Source: Triangularia verruculosa (taxonomy: Eukaryota > Ascomycota > Sordariomycetes > Sordariales > Podosporaceae). Taken from it: DNA of 64,000 bases. Shown here piece after piece: positions 43,392-56,526 of this stretch. The stretch covers positions 186,001 through 250,000 of the forward strand of contig MU863897.1 of the NCBI GenBank assembly GCA_033296885.1, in the 5' to 3' direction. The position numbers and the translations under genes were made by a program. The notes under the pieces are model-generated. The model did not search any database. It had not been told where the DNA came from and saw only the letters and a program-made list of their open reading frames with translations. Position 1 is the stretch's first letter, and each line of letters opens with the position of its first letter.

Positions 43392-44148
43392 ATGTCTTTC
43401 GCCCTCCTCTCAAGGCGGTCCGCCCTCACCATGGGCCGCCAGATGGTCCGTTTCGAGTCCACCGCTTCCCAAAAGGCTGCCGAAACTGCCAAGCAGACTG
43501 CCACCAAGGCTCAAGCTCAGGCTGCTGAGCTGTCGTCCAAGGCCCAGGAGGGTCTCTCGCGCGTGACTGCCGCTGCCGGCCCCGCTATCACCAATGCTGC
43601 GAAGAACGTCTCGGGTGCGCTGAGCAAGGTTGGCGGGCCTACTGGGCGTCTGGTTGCCTTTGTTGAGAGTACGTCTCTGGGCCACAGAGTTTGGGCGCAT
43701 GCTTGGGCGTCAAGAAGAGATACCGAAGCGATGCTAACATGCAATTCCCAGGCAAAACCCCCACTCTCGTCTACTACACCAAGGTCGGCATCGAGGTGGC
43801 CAAGATTGTCTTCCGGGGCCAGAGCATGTCTCCTCCGTATGTTGATTTGCACCTCGAACCCCGCCATGTACCCCTGGCCGCTAACATGTGAAATTTGATA
43901 GCTCCGTCTCTACCTTCCAGACATACTTCCAGAACCTTTGGAAGCAACTCCAGACCCCCGGCGTCTTCTTCTCTCAGCTCGCCAAGTCTCTCAACCCCCA
44001 GCAAGTGCGCAACCTCTCCAGGACACAAGTTGCCGCTGGTGGTGTTCTCCTCGCCGAGCTCCTCGGCTTCTTCACCGTTGGCGAGATGATTGGCAGACTC
44101 AAGATCGTTGGGTACCGCGGTGGCCAGAAGGCCGATGCCCACCATTAA
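43392..44148 (+). CDS. ATP20: Mitochondrial ATP synthase subunit g
   Basis: Small membrane subunit of the F1Fo ATP synthase, needed for enzyme dimers and cristae shape. Three exons, 43392-43668, 43752-43836, 43902-44148, encode 202 residues; introns are 83 and 65 nt. The N-terminus MSFALLSRRSALTMGRQMVRFEST is a basic, amphipathic mitochondrial targeting sequence. An Ala/Lys/Gln-rich helix follows. The ATP-synt_G core begins with PTLVYYTKVGIEVAKIVFRGQSMSPPSVSTFQTYFQNLW and ends in a single membrane helix with the typical glycine pattern (GGVLLAELLGFFTVGEMIGRLKIVGYRG). Longer than yeast Atp20 because of the presequence and Ala-rich helix, as in other filamentous fungi. Confidence 0.93.
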
Positions 44149-45055
44149 GTCTTTATTCTGTTTGGAGCAGGGTGTATAGAGAAGGGTGAGGAGAGAAGGA
44201 GTTTTGTCACGATTACGAGAGCCAGACCAGGGAAGCGCGGGAATGGGATACCAAGGACGAAGGGAAACAAAAATCCAACGGGCATAGATGAGGAGAGCAT
44301 GGCGCAAAACTGGGGTATTAGATTTTCGCCGAATAAGTCGGTTAAAACTACTACTGTTGCAACTTTTCCACGTTCTGTTCCTTCTTCGAGCCCGTATTTC
44401 CCATCTACGGAGCATCGGCCTCAGGTCGGAAGCAACAGCAGATCAACAGGGTGGGCGGGACAGGACTGGACCAGGTATACTACCTATAACTTCCTTTCTG
44501 TTTCACATACATTCGTTCTCGTCTTCTCACCCTTTTCTGAAAAAAAATAGAGGGTAGGTAGGTAGCAGACAGCAGGGCGAGGAAAAAGGGGCTGGATCGG
44601 TTAGAAAGCTAGGCACGAGGCTACGGCCTTGCCTCCTGTGTATTTGTGTCAATACCTAATTTTCATTTGTCTTCTTTTCGAATTCTTTATATTAACAAGA
44701 GCACGCTTCCATCCCTATTTCGGCCAGATACACGACCACACCCGGTCCCAAACCATCTAAGCGCCCAACTATGCCATGGGGGCTACAATGATTGCATGAG
44801 TAGCCAACCGTAAGACAACACAGATTGGTCTTTGCATGATACATCATGTTTGACCAGGCCATTCAGGGGCTCAGGGGTATGTTGAGCCTTGGCACAGGAG
44901 AATCAGATGAAAGGTATGATTTGATACCGTCAAAACGCCATGATATAAAAAATCAATGTCTCCTGTCCTTTTTCAATACATTAAAAATAGGGAGCAAAAA
45001 ATAACCACGCACTTTCTCCTCAAACTTCAACATAATCCTCTCCCTCTCTCTCCTT
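44149..45055. other. Convergent intergenic region, 0.9 kb
   Basis: Between the stops of ATP20 (plus) and the 1249-residue gene (minus). AT-rich in its right half. No RNA gene or extra coding region was recognised. Confidence 0.5.
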
Positions 45056-48000
45056 CTAAGCTACAACCATCCTGGTACCGACAATGTCATCGTCCACCTT
45101 TCGCCTCTTGAACCTCGCCATCGCCTGCTCCTCCTCCTCCTGCGTCCTCTCCGCCAGGATCTCGTCCACCTTCCTCTTGCGCTTGGTCAGCTGCTTCTCA
45201 ACAAGCACGTAAGAGTCCCAGCTCCTCGGCACCCTCTCGGGCGTGATGTTTGGCAGCTTGCCGTACTTGTCCTCCAGTTCAAGGTCGGTGACCTTGCCCT
45301 TCCCGGCGAGCAGCCCGCCCAGGGTGAAGAAGTTCTTGAGCTTGGACTTGAAGGTGCCCTCGAGGTTGGCTCCGTCCAGACCGATAGCTAATTGACCTTT
45401 GTTAGTATCAACTGTAAATTAAAACGCAGCAGCATGAGACAAAAGAAAGCACGTACCCTCATAAACCAAAGCAGTCATATGATTCTGAACCGCCCTCCTC
45501 TGATGCTTCGTGTCACCCACGGGAAAGATGGCCGGTCCGTCCCTGAACTTGATCGTCTCGGTGACGTACGGCCGCAGCTTCTCCCTCTGGAAGAAGGCGT
45601 GGATGGGATCCGCGGCTTGGTAGTCAAACGTCTGCTTGGGGTCGACGCCGTCGATAAAGTACTTGTCGGCCTTGATCTTGTTCGCGGCCTCTTCCGACTG
45701 GTACGTCAGCGGCCAGCGGTTCACGCTGAAGTACTGCCTCCTCCAGCCCTCCTGGCGGACGGCCAACGACCCAAATTTCCAAGACACCCCGCGGGTGAGG
45801 ATGGTCTTTACGCCTCCGATGGCGGGGTCGACCACCTTCTTGGCTCGGGCGGGGGCCAAAAGGGCGTGGTTGGCGCCGACCTCGGTGATGATCTTGCTTC
45901 GGAGGTGCACCAGGGCCGAGTCGTTGTCCGCCAGGTGGGCACGTCTGGAGATGAGAGGGTCGGTGGAATGGTCCGCGTGGCCGCCGTCGAGGAGCTCGAC
46001 GTCTTGGACCAGAGACCGGATGTCCTTCCAGGTGTCACCATACGGGGCGGGGAGGTTGGGACGGGTTCGCAGCAGCGATGACAGCGCGCTCTCGTAAATG
46101 GCGTTGAACTTCTTGATGGAGTCCTGCAGATAGGCGTAAGGGATCGCATTGCGCTTCGATTGAAGATCTTCTTTTCTCCGCGCGAGGGCGCTGTTGCCGA
46201 GGTGGAAGATGGTGAACCCCAACCGGTAGGCGAGGGCACGGTAGAAGTTGTCGACTGCGTTTGTTACGGCCGGGGCTGCGTTGGTCTGGCCAGTGTGGGG
46301 GTTGAGGCAAATGTCAACCCACCGGCGAACGCTCTTGGGGAAGATGTTCTTCTCAAAGGATCGAAGGCTGGCGCGCTTGTCGCCGCCGGAATCAAAGGTT
46401 ATACGGTGCTCCGGGTAGAAGTCGTGGATGGGACGCCGGACCCGGCCGTAGCAGGCCTGGTCGAGCTGGAAGTCGATATGGCCTGTTTGGTCCAGACGGT
46501 CAAGATGCTGGCAGGCTTCATACACCGAGAACTCGTACTTATTGACAGCCGCCTTCCCATTGGCGCCGACGTTGATTACCTTGAGAAGATCTTCTACTGT
46601 CACCACGCTCGCGGAGGAGTACAGTATACCGTCTGGGTTTGGGTCATCCAAAAGCCGGAGGACTCTCTTGGCGAAAATGTGGAAGAGGCGGTACGTCGTC
46701 TTGGGGGTGTTTGGGAAGATCTTTCCGGTCCAGGATTTCTTGTTGACAGAGCCGCTCCCCAGAAACTTGAGCCACCGGATATCCTCATCGTTGATGTAGC
46801 GATAACCTGACTGTTGGCGTTTACCCTCGCGGTCGGTAGTATGAATGTACTCCGAGTCATCAAAAATGATCTGCCCTACATGACCAAATGTTTCGGGCCC
46901 TGGGAACTCCTCCGTGCCAGGCGGAACAGTGTAGGTCAAAAGCTGAACCATCTTTGCCAGCAACGGCCGCGGGGCCTTATTCCAGCACACGGCAAGGTAA
47001 TCGCGGACCGCAAGACATTGTTTCAGAAGATCTTCCTCCTCCTGCTCCGCGGCACTGAGCCCTCGCCAGATAAAAGGACCGCCGTGAACAATGTTCTTTG
47101 GTAGTTTGATCCAAGTTTTTTCCAGCAGGTGACGATCTTCTGCCGTTCTATAAGCCTGTTTTTTCAATGACCTGACAGTCTCGGTATATACCCTAAATCT
47201 GTCGGTGTATGCAAACGGCTCGTAGTGGTTCCAGACCAGTGTCCTATTGTCAAAAAGGGATGGGGGAAGCCATTGCCTCCCGTCGGCCTTTTCCATAACC
47301 TGCCGGAGCGTGGCAACAGAAACGGGCAACACCAGTCTCCGGAACCTCTGTCCGTTGCTATCGGAATCAAAATAGACAAAGTCGTTCTCATTGGAGCGGT
47401 AGTTTCTAAGCATCAATTGCAAACCAGCTCGTCGAACCCCTCTCGCGGACGCCCAGTCTTTTGGGTCTTTGAGGTTCACAGGCTGCAACTGCTCTTCACC
47501 TGTTACTGGGTCTTTTCCGGTCGAAATGTAAGTCTGATACTCGCCAGATTCATCTTTCTTTTGAATCGTCCACCCGATGGGATCGCCGGTTGCCCACACC
47601 GTGCTGGGACCTTGGGTCCTCATATACTGCACGTAGGCGTCGGATTCAATCGCGGCTAGGTTGTTTTCGAGCTCCTCCTTGCTCAATCCAGTGGGAATCT
47701 CCAAACCGTCGAGCTTGCTAAGGTCGTTGGAGTACGGGGTCCATATCTTTCTCTCGTCTGCCAGGAGCTCTTTATAGTGTTCGGGGTTCTCAAGGAGTTT
47801 CCCCTGAATGGGCTTTTTCTCTGGAGATGGCGTGATGCTGTAGGGTAGAAGGTGAGATTTGTCCGGGACCCCGCGTTTGGAGGGCAATGGAAAGTCGTGA
47901 AAGTTAGTAGCGTAGTTCAGGCGTGAGGATCTGGTGGCGTCGAAGCGGACGGGCATGTCGGTAAACACCACTGGAGTGACTACAGCTCGGTGTTGCTCTT

Positions 48001-48874
48001 GCTTCACGTGTTTGTTGACCTTGTCCACCGCAATTGCATATAGAAGCTTTGCGTAGGCGCTCGCCTTGTTCAGCTGGTTCCGCCGATCGTTGCCAGAAGC
48101 CAGCCATTGAAGATAGTCAACGACATCACTCAGTTGCTGCGAGAAACTAGTATCCTGGGAAGACGCGTTGTCCAGGAAGGAGATTATGATGCCAAGGTGG
48201 ATTGCCAGTGGCTTCAGGACCACATCAAACTGACTATAGGACGGTTTGATGAAATCGGGTCCATCTGTGTCAATGGGAATGTCTGCTTCTGCTGTGCCTA
48301 CTCCGGACTCTTCAGGAGGTTTGTCTTGAGTCTTCCCGCTTGTGTCAGGGGTTGGGGGCAAATGGACTGAGGCAGGTCTTGTTGTTCCCTCCGCCCCAGT
48401 CTTCGTCGAATCCACAAAGTGCACCCGCGTGCCTGGTTTCGAAGCAGTATTCCCCGTCGGGGGAGTCGGTCCAAATCTCGGGGCTTGAGTGGGCGTTTTT
48501 GTTGCTGGCGCTGTAGAGCTAGTGCCCGTGCCTTCGTCCAGCACGACATACTGCCCGACTGTATCGAGAACCTCCTGAGGCAAACCAAACTTTTCAAGTT
48601 CAGCATTTTTCAAAAGACCTTCACACCAGTCAAGATACATCCGCCACTTTGCTTCATACTGGTCTTGCCACGCCTGCTGCTCTTCAAGACTGGCGCCTGC
48701 GGAAAGTTCCTCGAAATTCGGCCAACTTGAAAGAATATAGTCGTTACACCAAGTGCGAAATCGCGGAGGACATGTTGGATCCTCGGCATAAGCTGCCAGG
48801 TAGTTGAGTAGGTCCACATCAAGCTCTCGACCACCAGCAGGAGGCTGCTGATCACCCGGGTTAGTGGAAGCCAT
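45056..48874 (-). CDS. Large unrecognised protein, 1249 residues
   Basis: Two exons, 48874-45457 and 45387-45056; the 69-nt intron (donor GTACGT, ACTAAC branch) is in phase 1. I do not recognise the family. Residues 1-85 are Trp-rich and helical (FRTWCNDYILSSWPNFEEL, QYEAKWRMYLDWCEGLL). Residues 110-210 are Pro/Thr/Gly-rich and disordered. From about 225 to 1165 the sequence is globular and rich in Trp, Tyr and Phe, without a repeat or a metal-binding motif that I can name. The last 110 residues are highly charged, with bipartite-like basic runs (KQLTKRKRKVDEI, RFKRRKVDDD) suggesting nuclear location. No signal peptide or membrane segment. Codon use and GC resemble its neighbours. It is head to head with another unknown gene. 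Confidence 0.8.
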
Positions 48875-49393
48875 TGCGCCGTACTAGCCTTAGCGTCCTG
48901 TGATGCCAACGTCGATGCGGCGTACTGGTAACAACTTGGCTCGTTTTTCTGTCGATTTGTGCTAGAAAAAAGAAAAACGGGGAATACAAGAAGGTTGTGG
49001 TAGCATATTTGTGTATTGGTAAGGTGACTGGAATGCCAGGGGCTAAGTCAACAATGAAACCACTCCAGCAAAGAGCTCAATTGGAAACCTCCCGTTTTCA
49101 GACGCTTCGGGGTGGTCAAACAAAGAAGTCCCAATGCATTTGTTAACACTAGAAGAGGAATTTGGAAACAATGTGGATTGCTCCGATGCCCCCATTCGGC
49201 CAGCCGCATCGGCTGCCTTTGTGAGGACAGAAGACAAAGAAAAGGGGTTGCAACGGATTGGCGAAGGTCTAGTAGGCTGAACTACATCACCAACCGGGCT
49301 CTCGGTGCTGTTCAATCTGATTGGGATGATAAAATGGTACAACTATCATGAAAATCTTCTCCATACGGCAACAAAACACCAAGAAAGAAAAAG
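48875..49393. promoter_or_regulatory. Bidirectional promoter between the two unknown large genes
   Basis: 519 bp between divergent ATGs. It holds both promoters and leaders, with A-rich stretches near 48962-48975 and 49381-49391. No known motif was recognised. Confidence 0.5.
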
Positions 49394-51695
49394 ATGTCAA
49401 CAGAGGCCCGACAGCCACGGCAGCAAGGCCGGAGGCGGTCGTCGGCATTGCGATCACCGGCTCTTAATCAAGCCCAGCAGGCACCTAGGAGGCGCTCTTC
49501 TGCCATTCGCCGAAACATTGAGACCTTCAACCGCAACCGCGCCTACAATATTAGGCGCGGCTCGGAGCAAGCGCCCCCCACCCCGAGGCGGATGACGACG
49601 AGAAGCATGGCTAGAGAAGACACTGGGGACGTAGAAAATATCGAATCCACGATGGCCGATATAGGGATGGATGAAACATCAGAAGCGTGGCAGCCGTCTC
49701 TTGTCGTTGGTTCCGCTCTTTGGCTAGACCACGAAGATCCTACCAAGATCGAAATTGCCGATAGGAAAGTGATGCAAACTCGGCTGCTGGCACAGAACTA
49801 TGAAGGAGTCAACGCCTTTGCCGAAATGTACGAGAGAGCCGTCCAGGAGCGGGCGAATCTCGATGAAAATAGCGAAGAAAATATAACACCAATGTAGGTA
49901 TTTTCCCTATACTCTTGCCAGAGAGAAGTATCATGCAGACTGAAGCCAATATGCCACAAGATCCCAGATCCCTTCCCTTCAGGCCAAGGCTGTCGAACGG
50001 CGAATTCGTGCTCTTCACACAGTACTGGAAAATTCCACGTTCGAACCGGAAAGGACCAACATTGATGCTGCCATAGCGGGCTACGAATCCGGCGACATCA
50101 CCTACTCCGATATGTATACCGTGATCTGGACAGGGCGCATTGTCGACCGCTTTCCTGACTATGAGTCCTTTTCAAACGATAATCGCGCTGCTCTGTTGGA
50201 TCGCTATGCCTCGGAGTATGGCCCAGGGTGGATCTGGTATGAGCCTGCACTTTCCAAGGAAACCGACCTCTACAGCGGGCGGCCAACCACACAAGCGATG
50301 GCCGCCATCTGCCTTGGAAACAGAGAGAGTTGGCGTACAAGCAGAAACCATAGAAATCTAGGCCATTACCGCCTTCGCATGGCCTTCAAACGCCGCCAGG
50401 AGTACGTTTCTAGGCCGAAACCCACCAAGGCCAAGAAGCCTCCATATCGGAACCCCCGGAGCTACTTTCAAAGGCTCAAAGACCGTGACGAGGATTCTTC
50501 CGAGGATGATGATAACAACGATTACAAACCTCGCATGCAGTCGTTCCCCTCCGCGAACCCCGTGGTCTTTGACACCCTCTTTGATACAGGCGCTACCAAC
50601 CCCTGTCTTTTCTCCGACGACATCCCCCTTCTGGGGATCGACAAGAACTTCTACTCGGCCCAGTCCGTCATCCACCTTGCCACAGCAACAGGCACAGAAA
50701 CTGCGCCCGAATACGAGCTCGACGTTGCCCTCGTCGACTCTGATTTTGCCTTCTCCAGCGCCATCAGAACCCCTGAAACCATGAGCTACCCCCTCCAGCA
50801 CCCCCGTCCTATGCGCGTCAGCATTTTCCCTCAGCCCTCCAACGACTTTAACAAATCCGCCAACGCCGACCCTGGCCGTCTTTCGGGTCTCTTTCCCTTC
50901 ATAGAGAACTACCTCTCCTCCGCTCCAGGCAACTTCAAAGTCTGGCTCGGGTCTTCCCGTCTGGACGTCTTGGGAACAGCCCGCCTCCCAGCAGAGATGT
51001 CCTTTCTGACTACCAATCCAAACGCCACGAAAAAGCCCGCCTTCCCAGATCCCGCCGCATTGAAGAAGTACCAGCACCAACTCCGTGACTGCCCCCCTAC
51101 CAGAGCAATCTTTGAGCACAGCTACGCCATCCCGTCCTCCAACCTGCCGTTGATTCTAAGAGAGGATGAAACCGTAGGTAAAGGGACAACAATAATCTCC
51201 GGCCCGTTACCATCGTCTGGCCCCTTGACCATAAAATTCGATCTCGACTCGCCGTCCGCGAAGCGTGAACTGTCCAAGCTCGATTTAGACAGAGCTTCCA
51301 TTCTTAGGATTCCCCCGCAGCACCTTTCCAAATCGCAGAACGAAGATGAGAGCAGGAGTAGTCATGGTCCAGGTACGTCAAGAAAGCCGCCGCCAACACC
51401 CGTTGCCAGCAGGAAACCCCATCCAGCCTGGGTCGGCAAGGCTGTGACTTTATCTAGCCCACCGCTGCCGGGACAGAAGAGGGAAAGGAGAAAGGGGAGC
51501 GTGCTAGAGAGGCTGGATAGGATTGGTGCTTCGTGGAGGCAGCAGCTAATGCAGGACCCGGCAACTCCATCACCCAAGACGACGGTGAGCAGTCCCAGAT
51601 TGGGAAAAATGTATAACAAAAAGGGGGAGATCATTGGATATGTCGAGATGGCTGGGGGTGGAAATGATGACGACGCTGAGATGGCTGGGTCTTGA
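49394..51695 (+). CDS. Unrecognised protein with a retropepsin-like DTGAT motif, 744 residues
   Basis: Two exons, 49394-49893 and 49961-51695; the 67-nt intron has donor GTAGGT and acceptor CACAAG and splits an Ile codon. The N-terminus is basic with two RRRSSA repeats and TPRRMTTRSMA. A helical region follows (residues about 105-240), then an Arg/Lys-rich linker and an acidic run (DEDSSEDDDNNDY). Residues 367-385 read VVFDTLFDTGATNPCLFSD, in which D375-T-G-A-T has the form of an aspartic protease active site of the retropepsin type, followed at some distance by IHLATATGTE. The C-terminal 200 residues are Pro/Ser-rich and basic. I cannot name the family. A domesticated retroelement protease or a fungus-specific protease-like fold are both possible; chance occurrence of the motif is not excluded. 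Confidence 0.75.
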
Positions 51696-54178
51696 TAGTA
51701 GCATCCAATTTCGTTCTGAACATACCCGTAGCTGTTTTCAATAAAAATGATAGCTTATTTGGGCAACGGGAAGGCGCCATACGAGGCAAGCAAAGCGAGA
51801 GTGTGTGGCAAGAGCAACGAAAGAGTGGAGGGGTGAGAATTAATCGAAAGCTTAGGTACCTACTCTACGGAATTCAGGTCTCATCCTTCACAACCGAGCC
51901 TCGAGAGATTACCTGTAACACATAACCCCTAGACTCTTGGAATACACCCGCTTCATCGTCCCTGGCGAGTGCTTACTTATCATCACCGCTCACCACGAAG
52001 CTGCACATTTGCACATCATGAGTTGTACCTGCTGCCCGATATATGCTTTTCAAGCTCACATAAAAGTTAGCCACTTTGTACCATCCAGTAACCTCTTGGA
52101 CACACCGCCTCGTGGCTGTCGAAGCTCTGGCCGTTGAGTCGACTCGAAAGTGCAAGTAACCGGCAAACGTGTTCGAGTACTCCGCAGCCTCGCAGGCCTG
52201 TTCATGCCTGTCTGCACCCGTTGATGGCAACAACTAGCAAACGTGTTCGAACCGTTCAGCTGTGGTCAGCCGTCAGTTAAGGTGGGCTCATGTCGAATCT
52301 GCTCTATGTCTCTGAAAGACTGGCGAGTTCGGGCCTCAGCAGGAAAGTATTGACCCAAACAAGAACAATCGACATAATTGCTAGCGGTCTAGCCTGCTTG
52401 AAGCCTTGCATGCGACACCTACGAGTGACTTGCGAACTGTTATATACTCCAGTCAAGCCACTGCGAACAATCAACAACTTTAACCAGTTTCGACGTCATG
52501 ATCAACTTTACTCCACGGGTATCAACATGTATCCGCCCTCGACCTCACTCGTTCGTGCGTCGCCCACACTGTTAGATACCTGTTCCCTTCTGCTTCCCCT
52601 CTCTCAACCACATATCAAGGTCCGTCGAGCTCCACCCGACCCAAACATATGCCTCCCGGCCTCTCCCGTCCATCCGTCCCGTTTGAACTGCTCGGGGTCG
52701 GGCCGGCAAATGGCCACGGCAAACGGTTTTCGGGCTCGGGAAACGGACAACGGGAGGCTGCAGACACATCCGAACCTGAACCTCTCTCTCACCCTGGGCA
52801 CCCAGAACCATATATCCGTAAACTATGGACGGCCTGCGCATGATGTGTGAGTCTCCTATATCCCTAAACCCTGAATATACGGGACGGCAACACGAAACGG
52901 CGAGATCTGGGACCCAGGCAGTTGCAATATCGTCTGGTGAAACTCAGAACCACTGAGGCTATCTGAATATCGGGACTGACTTGACAATATCAGCTGAAAA
53001 TACTCCAAAACATACTTTTCAGCAACCCGGCAGGCAGCATACACCCACGTACCCCCTACAGATATTGTCGCAGTCCCAGTGCCATACTGAGGAACTCGAG
53101 CAACCGCTTACCTAGACGCTCACAGCCTATTCCACCTTTGCCGTCCTGGAAAGAATCCGTGGCAGACCAGCCAAACACTCTCACAGCCAGCGACATCACC
53201 GACGTGAGGGAGAGTATGAATAGGGGTTCATAGGGGTCCCCGAACAGCACCCCCAATCCACAAAGCTGCATGATGCTGCTAACCGGGCCGGAACATACAG
53301 AAACATGTGGCTTTGGGCGTTTGGTAGATCCCGTTCGTTTACAGCTCTGAGACATTGTAAAGACCCTCTCCATCCCGCTCGGTCCAACCCTTTCCCAGAA
53401 GACCAGACGGCTCACGTGTAAGGTTTCCAGGATGATGGTTCCAGACTCTACGTCGTAAAGATGGACTGGCTCCGTCTACTGTACGTTTGACCCTTTGAGT
53501 CCCAGTATCAGGATATCGTGAGGCGGTAAAGGTCGACACTGTCTTAAGACATCCGGCCTCATTCTGTCCAGCCATGAATAGCTTCAAAGATGGCAAGAAC
53601 CCTGACATCTTCTTTTCGTCTGATGTCTTGAACCTTCTTCCACAAGCGGTTAAAACTCCAACCTCGTGATCTCGGAGGGATGAACAGTTCACAGCCCCCA
53701 CATCTGCCATTTTGGCTTGATCTCATCGAAACTCCTGAACCTTCTCGAAGGCAAGCCAGGGATGAGATTGAAATTTGAACGTGTGAAGTGAGGTCAATGC
53801 GGTTTTGGTAATCGATCTGGACCAGCCCGGCCAGCTCGACCCTGGCGCTTGGGTTCTTGGTACAGTGTGGGGAGCTGAACGCCCGCTGCCCCAAGACGGC
53901 ACCCGTCCCAAGAAAAGGGGCAAAGGGGGATGGATGAACGATAAGCGCGAACCGTTTTGTTGGCGTCTAATCTCGTCCAAGCAATCGCGTTTTCTTTCAT
54001 CATGTCAAGTTTGGGAACCTGCGTCTATCCGCCAATTGATACCTTTTTTGAAGTTGGAAAAGTCCCAACGATTTGAACGCAGATGCGATCTTCTTCTTGA
54101 ATCGACAACCCCTGTCTTGGAACGTTGTTGGTGGTTTTGGTTGAGAGATTACAGACCCCAGGAAAACGGAAAGGCGGA

Positions 54179-54194
54179 CCCCCCCCCCCCCCCC
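54179..54194. repeat. Poly(C) tract, 16 bases
   Basis: Uninterrupted run of C followed by alternating GC. Simple low-complexity sequence; length may be uncertain because such runs are error-prone in sequencing. Confidence 0.85.
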
Positions 54195-55853
54195 GCGCGC
54201 GAGAAGCTAGCAGCGCATCACTGAACCATCCCGCCGTTCCGCGAAAGCAGCCATCTCCCTTTTAACCCAGATCAAGAACAGCCGAGATTACGAGATCGGT
54301 GGACACCCCATGCCAACACCCCCTCTGATGATCCCCAGTTTTCGGTATCAAATGTCAACGGAGAAGGGATGCGAATGCGGGCTTGTCTGCGTTCGTTGTT
54401 GTGCCGATGAAATTGGGTGATTCTCTCTCTCACCAGTCGGAGAATAATTGTCCCAGATATGCAAAGCAGGATAAGAAAATCCGGAGATGAAAAGAAACCA
54501 GGTTTCCTTGTGTTGATGGAGCTGCCAGTTCGAAAGGGGGGAATTGATGAGATAAGAGAAAAGTCATCGACTACCTTGGAAACGGACTGCCCGTATTCGT
54601 GATGATTATTGACCATCTCCTTGAAAGATCATCAAAGATCTGTTTGTACATATGGAGCACCCAAAAATCCCACCGCTCCGGATACACGCCACCCATCTCG
54701 CTCTCGCCTATTATCCAATGTACCGTAATGCAGTGTGAGCTTCCGTAAATAACTCCCTGTCTCTCCTTCATCACCTTCCCATCGGTCATCTTGTTGTATC
54801 AAGCCATGCCGGATGCAATAAGGCGGCGCTGCTGTATGCACCCCCTCTCCATACCTAGGGGAACTCTGTCGCGACAGACTAACACATTTCAACGCGCATC
54901 TCATCGGAACCGCGTAAAGTGCTCAAATTCAATTAAACCGCCCGCGCTGATTGGTCCCAAATCGGACATGCAGCATTTCGAGATTTGGCTTCCCAAAACG
55001 GGAATTTCTCCTGTTGTGCATATATGCTTTCCAAACAGATACAAAATAAAATAAAAACAAGATTCAGCCTTACCAACCTATCAAGTTATCTCATGGATCA
55101 TGTCTTCTGACCTTGCGCGTGTATGGGATGGTTCCCGAGGGGCTGGGTTTGGTGTTTGTATCAGCTGGCGGCAGCCACTGGCATCTTTTGGAGGTTTTTC
55201 TGTTGGAAATTGGGGCAGCGGTTGTTCAAGATGTTTCAACTTGCACCATCTCAGTCCCTTTGGCCTCCGTTTATTCTGCTGATGCCCTCAATGAGACACG
55301 GTCCTAGGGCCGTTTCTGCACAGCCAGTCTCTCCTACCATCTTCATCTCCGTACGAAGCAATCCGTCGGCGAAGTTCATATGTAAGCCAGATACAATAAC
55401 GCCTCGGAGGCAGCTTGCCGGCGGGGTTCGAGAACTCCTGAATCCTTCCTCGCGAACAACCAATGGCACCGCCTAGTTGGGTCCGATCTCGATATTTGCC
55501 CTGGGTGCTACTCCGCGGCGTGTCCTGTATGGATATGCACACCCTCAACCCAGTGGCCATGACTTGCGTCTCTTCCATTAGTACCTCCAAGCAGCAAAAA
55601 AAGCAGGCTGAGCGTGCATCTTGTATGTAGCGTCGTCCTTCTAGGCTTGAAGAATCGACGAGAGCTGAAGCATCGACCCCTCATTGGCGGGGCTGTTGTC
55701 CCAAGAAGCCAAGCCATCGTGGGGGGTTTCAATGGGCTTGAATCTTGAAACTTCAATATCGTGTGCTTCCATGTCGCGAACGCAACGCCGAAAACTTGGT
55801 TCCTGGAGCCGGCAGCCACTGTCCCGGGGAATGCTGCTCGTGCTCGGCGAAAA

Positions 55854-55887
55854 TTGTTGTTGTTGTTGTTGTTGTTGGTGTTGTTGT
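55854..55887. repeat. TTG trinucleotide microsatellite
   Basis: About eleven TTG units with one GGT-like interruption, in non-coding DNA. Confidence 0.85.
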
Positions 55888-56499
55888 AAACATCTCGAAT
55901 GTCTTTCCACTGGCGCGTCTCGGATACCTGTCGAGGATGCGAACGGACAAGGCGACAATCCTACATACGGTTTGATGACTGTATGCGGTGATGTGGTGAC
56001 GACGATAACTGTGCCCTGACTTGCCTGTTAGACGGTAAGCAATCGAGTGACTTTGTCTCATGATCAGGGTTGAATATCTCATGTTCGCCGCTTGGAAAGC
56101 CGAGGCTTATACAGTGCCAGATGTTCCCAATATACCATGACCGTTGGTGGTGGTGAAGTCATCAGATGCAGGAACCCCTCGTTCACCCCTCTTCCTTCAG
56201 TCTGATCGCTGCAAGGCCCCTCGAGCCAAATCACCAATCATTACGGAGTACTTTGTTTCTTCTCTCACGAACCGTCTTCCCAATTTGGCTCTGGGCCTCC
56301 AGATGTTAAACACCAGCCCGTACCGTCCCTTGCAACCCCAACCTCCTTCAGAGTCGCAATCAGAGGGACGGAGACGCCCATTCACGACGAACCCGCCCCT
56401 CCACGGCGGAGGCTTGGCTGCAAGCAGGAACACGCCGAACGAAGACTCGCTTCTGCTTACGTTTCCTCGCGCTCGTCTGCTCCGCATTCGAGACGAGTT

Positions 56500-56526
56500 A
56501 AAAAAAAAAAAAAAAAAAAAAAAAAA
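56500..56526. repeat. Poly(A) tract, 27 bases
   Basis: Uninterrupted A run in gene-free DNA. It could be a simple repeat or the tail of an inserted retrocopy; no coding body or target-site duplication was recognised to its left. Confidence 0.85.
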
